NCBI GenBank assembly: GCA_030592355.1
Contig: JAUVJE010000045.1
Coordinates: forward strand, 1 to 13,151
Length of the DNA stretch: 13,151 nt
Direction of reading: 5' to 3'
DNA from: Clostridia bacterium
Lineage (GTDB): Bacteria > Bacillota > Clostridia > DUPQ01
Both the position numbers and the translations under genes were made by a program. How positions within the stretch are numbered: the first letter of the stretch is position 1; every line of letters starts with the position of its first letter. This document shows positions 5,242 to 11,473 of the stretch, one piece after another. The notes under the pieces are model-generated. The model was not told where the DNA came from and searched no databases. It saw nothing but the letters and a program-made list of their open reading frames with translations.

Positions 5242-6408
5242 ATGGGTTATCTGAAACTAAAATACGGGTGCAATCCTCATCAGGGGGATGCAGGATTATC
5301 GGCACAGGGTGATTTACCGATAAAAGTACTGAGTGGAAATCCGGGATATATAAATTTTATGGATGCTTTGAATTCCTGGCAACTTGTAAAGGAGCTAAAA
5401 ATGGCAACCGGAATGCCGGCTGCAGCGTCCTTCAAGCATGTAAGCCCAGCCGGGGCGGCAATCGGCAGACCACTTACAAAAAAAATGAAAAAAGCATATT
5501 TTGTAGGAAATATTGAAATGACGCCGTTGGCATGTGCTTATGCCAGGGCCAGGGGAGCGGACAGGATGTCGTCATTCGGAGATTGGGCGGCCCTTAGCGA
5601 TGAAGTTGATGAAGCTACTGCTTTGCTGTTGAAAAAAGAGGTTTCGGATGGTGTCATTGCACCCGGATATTCGCAAAAAGCCCTTGAAATTCTGAGGAGT
5701 AAAAAAGGCGGTAAATACAATGTTGTGCAAGTAGACCCTGATTATAAATACACAGGGATAGAGAAAAAGGATATATTCGGAATTACGTTTACTCAGCAGA
5801 CCAACGATTCGATTCCTGCAATTGAAAGCCTTGGAGAAATAGTTACCGAAAATAAAAATTTACCCGATAATGTCAAACAGGACCTTATTGTGTCAATTAT
5901 CACATTAAAATATACTCAATCAAATTCCGTTTGTTTTGTTTATGACGGACAGGTAATCGGGTGCGGAGCGGGTCAGCAGTCCCGTATACACTGCACGCGT
6001 CTTGCCGGGGAAAAAGCCGATATTTGGTGGCTCAGACAACACCCTGCGGTATTGAATCTAAAATTTAAAAAGGGAATTAAGAGACCTGAGAGAGATAATG
6101 CAGTAGACATGTTTCTTCAGGATGAATTATCTTCAAAAGAACGTATTTACTGGGAGAAATTCTTTGAGGAAATACCTAAACAACTAAGTAAAGATGAAAA
6201 AAGGGAATGGCTCATAAAACTTGAAGGCGTTGCCTTTGGTTCAGATGCATTTTTCCCGTTCAGGGATAATATAGACAGGGCGGTTAGAAGCGGTGCCGGA
6301 TACATAGTGCAACCCGGCGGATCAGTAAGGGACGGCATAGTAATAAATGCATGTAATGAATATGGAATAGTGATGGTGAATACCGGCACGAGATTATTCC
6401 ACCATTGA
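5242..6408 (+). CDS. Stand-alone AICAR formyltransferase (PurH C-terminal type, sometimes called PurV)
   Basis: This enzyme transfers a formyl group from 10-formyl-THF to AICAR, giving FAICAR. The 388-residue protein begins directly with LKLKYGCNPHQ, where bifunctional PurH begins its second domain, so the IMP cyclohydrolase domain (about 200 residues) is absent. The catalytic Lys-His pair is Lys65-His66 in SFKHVSPAGAA. Other conserved blocks are RARGADRMSSFGD, VSDGVIAPGY, KYTQSNSVC, GAGQQSRIHCTRLAG, SDAFFPFRDN and a terminal RLFHH. From memory these match the formyltransferase half of animal ATIC almost block for block, including length (about 390), more closely than the shorter domain of common bacterial PurH. 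The partner cyclohydrolase is the next gene. The start is chosen from RBS spacing. Confidence 0.92.
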   Translation: MGYLKLKYGCNPHQGDAGLSAQGDLPIKVLSGNPGYINFMDALNSWQLVKELKMATGMPAAASFKHVSPAGAAIGRPLTKKMKKAYFVGNIEMTPLACAYARARGADRMSSFGDWAALSDEVDEATALLLKKEVSDGVIAPGYSQKALEILRSKKGGKYNVVQVDPDYKYTGIEKKDIFGITFTQQTNDSIPAIESLGEIVTENKNLPDNVKQDLIVSIITLKYTQSNSVCFVYDGQVIGCGAGQQSRIHCTRLAGEKADIWWLRQHPAVLNLKFKKGIKRPERDNAVDMFLQDELSSKERIYWEKFFEEIPKQLSKDEKREWLIKLEGVAFGSDAFFPFRDNIDRAVRSGAGYIVQPGGSVRDGIVINACNEYGIVMVNTGTRLFHH

Positions 6409-6415
6409 GGAAATT

Positions 6416-7123
6416 ATGAGCTATAGAACATTTGAAGAAAATTTAAAGAACAGTACGTATCCGGGACGTGGGATTGTCATCGGAATGACGCCGGATGAAA
6501 AGCACATCGTACAGGTTTATTGGATAATGGGCCGGAGTATCAACAGCAGGAACAGAGTTTTTGAAGTAGATGGTAATTCCATGAGAACAAAGGCATTTGA
6601 CGAAGCCCTGCTCACAGATCCCAGTCTCGTAATTTATTATCCCATGAAGAATGCGGGAGATATCCATATTGTCACCAATGGCGATCAGACGGATACGATT
6701 TATGAATATTTAATTAGTGACAACACATTTGAAGCGGCGCTTGAAACCAGGGAGTTCGAGCCTGACCCGCCGAATTTCACACCACGTATATCAGGGGTTG
6801 TTGATATCGATGTATCCGGATATAAATTATCCATATTGAAGACAGTTGATAATGATGCAGATATGGGACAGAAGTGTTTATACTCTTATGGTGATTTCAT
6901 AAAGGGCATAGGTCATTGTATAACGACATACAGCGATGACGGGAATCCGCTTCCATCATTTCACGGAGAGCCGTATAAAGTGCGTTTGTCAAATGATATC
7001 AATGAAACTTTGGAAACTTTTTGGGATTACCTTGATAAAGGAAACAGGGTATCAATGGCGGTGAAATTCATTAATCGGGAAACCGGTAAAACCATAATTA
7101 AAATAACCAATAAAAACAAATGA
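6416..7123 (+). CDS. purO: IMP cyclohydrolase, PurO type
   Basis: PurO closes the purine ring, converting FAICAR to IMP. The 235-residue sequence is recognised as the archaeal-type PurO family (Pfam IMP_cyclohyd), unrelated in fold to the cyclohydrolase half of bifunctional PurH. Supporting blocks are YPGRGIVIGMTPD near residue 15, VQVYWIMGRSINSRNRVF at about 32-50, and YYPMKNAGDIHIVTNGDQTD at about 75-94. A second conserved part contains DPPNFTPRISGVVD and PLPSFHGEPYKVRL. It starts seven bases after the AICARFT stop with a GAGG upstream. Its position beside an AICARFT lacking a cyclohydrolase domain strongly supports the function. I infer the family from memory of motifs; a profile search would settle it. 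Confidence 0.88.
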   Translation: MSYRTFEENLKNSTYPGRGIVIGMTPDEKHIVQVYWIMGRSINSRNRVFEVDGNSMRTKAFDEALLTDPSLVIYYPMKNAGDIHIVTNGDQTDTIYEYLISDNTFEAALETREFEPDPPNFTPRISGVVDIDVSGYKLSILKTVDNDADMGQKCLYSYGDFIKGIGHCITTYSDDGNPLPSFHGEPYKVRLSNDINETLETFWDYLDKGNRVSMAVKFINRETGKTIIKITNKNK

Positions 7124-7135
7124 CCGGAGGGGAAT

Positions 7136-8395
7136 GTGAAAGTACTTGTAGTAGGCGGAGGCGGCAGAGAGCACGCCATAATCAAAAAACTCTCCGAAAG
7201 CGACAGGGTATCTGAATTATTCTGCGCTCCCGGCAACGGGGGAATATCCGATATGGCAACCTGTGCCGGCATAAAGGCCACAGACTTGGACGGCATGCGC
7301 TTATTTGCAGAAAAAACCGGGATAGACCTTGTTTTTGTAGCATCTGATGACCCGCTGGCCCTGGGTATGGTTGATATGTTTGAAGAATGCGGCATTAAGG
7401 TCTTCGGCCCGAATAAGGCAGCAGCAATAATTGAAAGCAGCAAAGTATTTTCCAAGAAGCTAATGAAAAAATACGGAATTCCCACAGCTGCTTATGAAAC
7501 ATTCAGCGATGCAGGCAAAGCTCTTGAATATCTAAAAACTATTGAACTTCCTGTTGCCGTGAAGGCGGATGGGCTGGCATTGGGCAAAGGTGCAGTAATG
7601 GCTCATTCACCGGAAGAAGCTGTTAAGGCAGTCAGATCGATGATGGAAGATAAAAAATTCGGAAAGTCCGGCGAAACGGTTATCATTGAAGAATACCTTG
7701 TGGGAAGAGAAGTAACAGTGCTTGCTTTTTCTGATGGTAAAACAGTAGTTCCGATGGTTTCGAGTCAGGATCATAAACGGGCATTTGATAATGATGAAGG
7801 TCTAAATACCGGCGGCATGGGGGCGATTGCACCCAGCAGGCTGTATAAAGGCGATTTGCCCAAATTGTGCATGGAGACCATTTTCAAACCTACGATAGCA
7901 GCGATGGAAAGAGAAGGCAGGTCTTTTAAAGGCGTAATTTATTTTGAGCTCATGCTCACATCCGAAGGACCGAAGGTAATTGAATATAATGCCCGGTTCG
8001 GCGACCCCGAGGCACAGGTGGTGCTGCCTCTTCTTAAAAATGATTTGATGGATGTTATTGATGCTGTTTTGGAGGAACGTTTGGATAAAATTAATATTAA
8101 ATGGCATAACAAGGCGGCTGCATGCGTGGTTTTAGCCAGCGGTGGGTATCCGGTTGCATACACAAAAGGTTACGAAATCAATGGGCTTGAAGACGCTGGT
8201 AAAACGAATGACGTCTTTGTATACCATGCGGGTACAAGAAAAGAGAATGATAAATATCTGACCAACGGCGGCCGGGTTCTCGGTGTCGCTTCCATTGGCG
8301 GTAATCTTGACATTGCTCTTGACAAGGCTTATTCTGCGGTTGAGAAAATTAGTTTTAAGGACAAACATTACAGGAAGGATATCGGCAGAATATGA
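7136..8395 (+). CDS. purD: Phosphoribosylamine-glycine ligase PurD (GAR synthetase)
   Basis: PurD joins glycine to phosphoribosylamine using ATP, the second step of purine synthesis. The 419 residues are normal. It opens with KVLVVGGGGREHAI, followed by the ATP-grasp core: VKADGLALGKGAV, EEYLVGREVTVL, TGGMGAIAPS, and the metal/ATP-binding NARFGDPEAQ at 285-294 (Asn285, Asp290, Glu292). A C-terminal domain has VVLASGGYPV. The start is GTG with a strong GGAGGGG five bases upstream; an overlapping ATG at 7134 is out of frame. The stop overlaps the nadD start by four bases (ATGA), implying translational coupling. Confidence 0.97.
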   Translation: MKVLVVGGGGREHAIIKKLSESDRVSELFCAPGNGGISDMATCAGIKATDLDGMRLFAEKTGIDLVFVASDDPLALGMVDMFEECGIKVFGPNKAAAIIESSKVFSKKLMKKYGIPTAAYETFSDAGKALEYLKTIELPVAVKADGLALGKGAVMAHSPEEAVKAVRSMMEDKKFGKSGETVIIEEYLVGREVTVLAFSDGKTVVPMVSSQDHKRAFDNDEGLNTGGMGAIAPSRLYKGDLPKLCMETIFKPTIAAMEREGRSFKGVIYFELMLTSEGPKVIEYNARFGDPEAQVVLPLLKNDLMDVIDAVLEERLDKINIKWHNKAAACVVLASGGYPVAYTKGYEINGLEDAGKTNDVFVYHAGTRKENDKYLTNGGRVLGVASIGGNLDIALDKAYSAVEKISFKDKHYRKDIGRI

Positions 8396-8994
8396 AAATC
8401 GGTATATTGGGGGGCACATTCAACCCCATTCATAACGGCCATATTGAAATGATTTTAAAAGCGGCTGATGAATTCGACCTTGATGATGTGCTGTTGATTC
8501 CGACAGGCAATCCGCCGCATAAACCAAACAAAGAAATATTATCTAAGTATGAGCGGTACGAATTGTGCCTGTTGTCTGCTGCAGAGTATGACAATGTATT
8601 TGTCAGCAGTATTGAGATTGACAGGAAAGGCTATACTTATACCATTGATACACTGAAAGAACTTGAGAAAGTGTTCGGGATACGGGATGGTATATATTTT
8701 ATAGTCGGCGGCGATACCGTTCTTCAGCTGGAAAACTGGAAGGATTTCGGGGAAGTAGTTAAGAGATGTAATTTTATAGCCTTTGGCAGAATCGGGATGG
8801 ATTCAACCAAAATACTGGATAAGATAGACTACTTAAAACAGAAATATAATGCGGATATCAGCTATTTAGCCATGGATATTGCTGCAATTGCATCATCGGA
8901 TATCAGAAAAAGAATTAAAAACGGCGAAACGTATTTTGGCCTGATGCCAAAACGGGTAGAAGAATATATTGCGAAGCATAATTTATATAAATAG
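8392..8994 (+). CDS. nadD: Nicotinate-nucleotide adenylyltransferase NadD
   Basis: NadD transfers AMP from ATP to nicotinate mononucleotide, giving deamido-NAD. The 200-residue length is typical. The nucleotidyltransferase signature GGTFNPIHNGH is at residues 7-17. The substrate loop IPTGNPPHK follows, and the C-terminal ASSDIRKRI is the usual (I)SSTxIR motif with Asp replacing Thr. In most Firmicutes nadD lies with yqeK and rsfS. Here it is translationally coupled to purD and sits under the purine riboswitch, while the YqeK-like domain is found 2.5 kb further on, fused to an RNA methyltransferase. Confidence 0.96.
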   Translation: MKIGILGGTFNPIHNGHIEMILKAADEFDLDDVLLIPTGNPPHKPNKEILSKYERYELCLLSAAEYDNVFVSSIEIDRKGYTYTIDTLKELEKVFGIRDGIYFIVGGDTVLQLENWKDFGEVVKRCNFIAFGRIGMDSTKILDKIDYLKQKYNADISYLAMDIAAIASSDIRKRIKNGETYFGLMPKRVEEYIAKHNLYK

Positions 8995-9056
8995 AAGTGG
9001 CTGAACACTTTAGGTTTGAATATCCTGTCAGTCTTGGATAAAGGGAAGGAATAAAA

Positions 9057-10511
9057 ATGAAAATAAATTTAGTAAGTGACCTGGATGTCAAAAAGTATGA
9101 TGGAATGATAATCCCAATGGATGAGGGCAATATTAGCTTAAAAAGTATTGATTTGCCTTTTGAGTATCTTCTGGAATCAAAAAAACTTGAGGCAAAGGAC
9201 GGCAATGCATGTTCTTTTACCGCCCGGATAAACGATGATTATATTGAAACTTCGTTGATTGTAATCGGAGAAAAACATAAAGGAAGCTATCGTAAGCTCC
9301 TTAAATTGTTCGGAGATGCTTTCAGAGACCTAAAAAAAAGGAAATCAGAGTCTATGGCGATAGTTATTGATAACGGAAGTGCGAAGGAAAGCAGTCAGAT
9401 GGTCATGGCGGCGCTTGAAGCTGCTGCTATGGCGGATTATTCATTTGATAAGTTTAAAACTGATAAAAAGGACAAAGGGGTAATATCAGTTGATGTAATC
9501 GTTAAGAATCCTGATGTTTATCCGAATATAGAGACTGAAGCCGCAGTGTTGGCATCATCCAACCTGACGGCCAGGGAGCTTGTGAACTTACCGGCAAACC
9601 TTCTTTATCCCGAAACACTGGCAGAAAAAGTTCTGGATTTGGGCAGAACCAAGGGGTTTGAGGTGGAAGTTCTTGGATTTGAAAAAATAAAAGAGCTTGG
9701 CATGGAGGCTTATCTTTCAGTAGCGCGGGCATCAAGCAGGGAACCGAAATTTATAATAATGAGATATTCCGGAAACCCCGGCAGTGATGAAATACTTGGT
9801 TATGTTGGAAAAGGGCTGACATTTGATTCGGGGGGATTGTCCATAAAGTCAACAAAGGGAATGGTTGGAATGAAAGGCGATATGGGCGGAGCGGCTGCAG
9901 TAATATGCGCAATGAGTGCAATTGCCGAAATGAAGCTTAAAATAAATGTGACAGCGGTAGTTGCCGCATGCGAAAATATGATTTCCGGAAGCAGCTACAG
10001 GCCGGGGGATATTATAGGTTCCATGGGAGGGAAATCCATATTCATCGGTAATACAGATGCTGAAGGCAGACTTACATTAATTGATGCCATGCATTATATA
10101 GTGTCCAAAGAAAATGTAAGCAGGGTTTTGGATGTTGCGACTTTAACCGGCGCCGCACTTAAGTGTACGGGAACAGAGGCATCGGTTGCAATCAGTAACA
10201 ACGATGAATTTTTCAATTTGACGGATAATGGATTTACCATGAGTGGAGAACAAATCTGGCGTATGCCGATTTTTGATGAATATAAAGAGATGATAAAACA
10301 CGAAGAAGCTGATCTTACAAATATCGCAGGAGATCCGGGAACTATCACAGCGGGATTATTTGTAGGTGATTTTAATAATGGTTTGCCTTGGGTTCATGTG
10401 GACATAGCAGGAACTTTCTGGGCGGAGAAAACAAAAGGCATTCTGTCAAAAGGCGGAACCGGGGCAGCGGTCAGACCTCTTTACTATCTGGCAAAGCAAT
10501 TGGCTGAATAA
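9057..10511 (+). CDS. pepA: Leucyl aminopeptidase, M17 family
   Basis: This cytosolic dizinc (or manganese) aminopeptidase removes N-terminal residues from peptides; the family forms hexamers. It has 484 residues, with a divergent N-terminal M17 domain up to about 160 and a well-conserved catalytic domain. Every active-site residue is in place, each 18 less than in E. coli PepA as I remember its numbering: Lys252, Asp257, Asp275, Asp334 and Glu336 as metal ligands, with Lys264 and Arg338 as catalytic residues. These fall in GKGLTFDSGG, MKGDMGGAAAV and NTDAEGRL. No signal peptide is seen. An AAGGGAAGGAA precedes the ATG. It begins 62 bases after nadD with no terminator between, so it is probably the last gene of the operon. 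Some PepA proteins also bind DNA, but nothing here shows that. Confidence 0.93.
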   Translation: MKINLVSDLDVKKYDGMIIPMDEGNISLKSIDLPFEYLLESKKLEAKDGNACSFTARINDDYIETSLIVIGEKHKGSYRKLLKLFGDAFRDLKKRKSESMAIVIDNGSAKESSQMVMAALEAAAMADYSFDKFKTDKKDKGVISVDVIVKNPDVYPNIETEAAVLASSNLTARELVNLPANLLYPETLAEKVLDLGRTKGFEVEVLGFEKIKELGMEAYLSVARASSREPKFIIMRYSGNPGSDEILGYVGKGLTFDSGGLSIKSTKGMVGMKGDMGGAAAVICAMSAIAEMKLKINVTAVVAACENMISGSSYRPGDIIGSMGGKSIFIGNTDAEGRLTLIDAMHYIVSKENVSRVLDVATLTGAALKCTGTEASVAISNNDEFFNLTDNGFTMSGEQIWRMPIFDEYKEMIKHEEADLTNIAGDPGTITAGLFVGDFNNGLPWVHVDIAGTFWAEKTKGILSKGGTGAAVRPLYYLAKQLAE

Positions 10512-10529
10512 CATACCCAAAATATCCTG

Positions 10530-10563
10530 ACCAGAAAATTTCCCTGGAAATTTTCTGGTTTTT
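10530..10563 (+). terminator. Intrinsic terminator of the purine operon
   Basis: A perfect stem of up to 13 bp (10531-10543 with 10546-10558), extendable by A10530-T10559 and closing on a tiny loop, is followed by TTTTT. It lies 18 bases after the aminopeptidase stop. Confidence 0.9.
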
Positions 10564-10565
10564 AA

Positions 10566-10594
10566 TTGTACAATTTTCACTCATCAATTATACA
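10566..10594 (+). promoter_or_regulatory. Possible promoter of the secreted-protein gene
   Basis: TTGTAC (10566-10571), a 17-base spacer and TATACA (10589-10594) form a moderate sigma-A match just after the operon terminator. A TATAAA at 10626 is an alternative -10 box without a good -35 box. Confidence 0.4.
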
Positions 10595-10671
10595 GTTTTT
10601 CTACATTTGAGATGTAATATTAAGGTATAAAAGGAATAAGTTACTGAAATAATTTATAGGAGGAAAAGGAT

Positions 10672-11274
10672 ATGAAGAAAGTTTTAATAGTTGTTCTCGC
10701 ACTGGCATTGGTTATTAGTTTTTCAATAACAGCTTTTGCAGATGAAACAGTAGAACCTAAACCCGAGAAAAGGCAGCTGGCTGCACAGGAAAGGGAGGAT
10801 AGGTTAAACAGGGTAACGCACTTATTTGAAGAGTACTATCCTGAAGGACTGGAAACATTTTTAGAATTGCATGAAAACCATAAGGAGTTTCATGAACAGG
10901 CAGCTACAGACAGGGAAATGCATATTGCCGCCGTAAGAGCTGATTTTGATGAGATTAGAGCCGCAGTTGAAAGTGGTGAATTAACAAGGCGCGAAGGGCA
11001 GGTGCAGATAATTGAACTTAGAATTAAAATCAGAACTATGAGAAATGAATTGGCTGTTGTGCGATTGGAAAAAATAGCAGTCCAGGGACCGTTATTTGAC
11101 GGAATGTTAGAAATTAGAGAAGAAATCAGAACTCTTCTTGTAACAGATCCGATTGACGGAGAAGCTATTGCCGTTTTGTTGGCGGAGAGCCTTGAAAATC
11201 TGGCAGCGCATGTAGAAAATGATATTCATTACCACAGTATATTCCTTGATATCGCTGAAGGATACGGATACTGA
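10672..11274 (+). CDS. Small secreted helical protein, unknown function
   Basis: I do not recognise this 200-residue protein. It has a clear signal peptide: KK at positions 2-3, a hydrophobic core up to about residue 20, and an AFA cleavage site after residue 23. The mature protein (about 177 residues) lacks cysteine and is rich in Glu, Arg and Leu. It looks almost wholly alpha-helical, with heptad-like stretches around residues 60-130. Histidines cluster at His67, His70 and His74 and again at His180, His186 and His188, so metal binding is possible but unproven. The general shape recalls periplasmic Spy/CpxP-type helical proteins, though no diagnostic motif supports that. A strong AGGAGG precedes the ATG. 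Terminators lie on both sides, so it is probably monocistronic. Confidence 0.82.
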   Translation: MKKVLIVVLALALVISFSITAFADETVEPKPEKRQLAAQEREDRLNRVTHLFEEYYPEGLETFLELHENHKEFHEQAATDREMHIAAVRADFDEIRAAVESGELTRREGQVQIIELRIKIRTMRNELAVVRLEKIAVQGPLFDGMLEIREEIRTLLVTDPIDGEAIAVLLAESLENLAAHVENDIHYHSIFLDIAEGYGY

Positions 11275-11302
11275 GACTAAACATCAAAACCAAATTACCT
11301 AA

Positions 11303-11335
11303 GTAAAAGAGGCAGTCATCTGACTGCTCTTTTAC
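11303..11335. terminator. Intrinsic terminator after the secreted-protein gene
   Basis: The inverted repeat 11303-11318 with 11321-11335 has a single G bulge, a GC-rich core GCAGTCA/TGACTGC, and A-rich and T-rich outer arms (AAAAGAG before, CTCTTTT after). It can work on plus and possibly also on minus. It lies 28 bases after the stop. Confidence 0.8.
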
Positions 11336-11350
11336 CGTCCCCCGTTTTGG

Positions 11351-11404
11351 TGAACACCCTTCAGGCAATCATTAAAAATTCAATGAATATCCTTCGGGTG
11401 TTCA
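11351..11404. repeat. Long imperfect inverted repeat upstream of the fusion gene
   Basis: TGAACACCC (11351-11359) pairs perfectly with GGGTGTTCA (11396-11404). Inside, AGG/CCT and TCATT/AATGA can extend it into a long, interrupted hairpin. No T-run follows, so it is not a normal terminator. The role is unknown; it lies just upstream of the fusion-gene promoter. Confidence 0.6.
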
Positions 11405-11438
11405 GAGTGATAATATAAGTTAGAATAATTACTAAAAA

Positions 11439-11467
11439 TTGCGAAAATAAGCGGTTTGTGGTACAAT
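11439..11467 (+). promoter_or_regulatory. Sigma-A-type promoter of the YqeK-RlmD fusion gene
   Basis: TTGCGA (11439-11444), a 17-base spacer and TACAAT (11462-11467) form a good promoter. The expected start of transcription is about seven bases further, at or within a base or two of the ATG at 11474. Confidence 0.65.
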
Positions 11468-11473
11468 GGCTCT

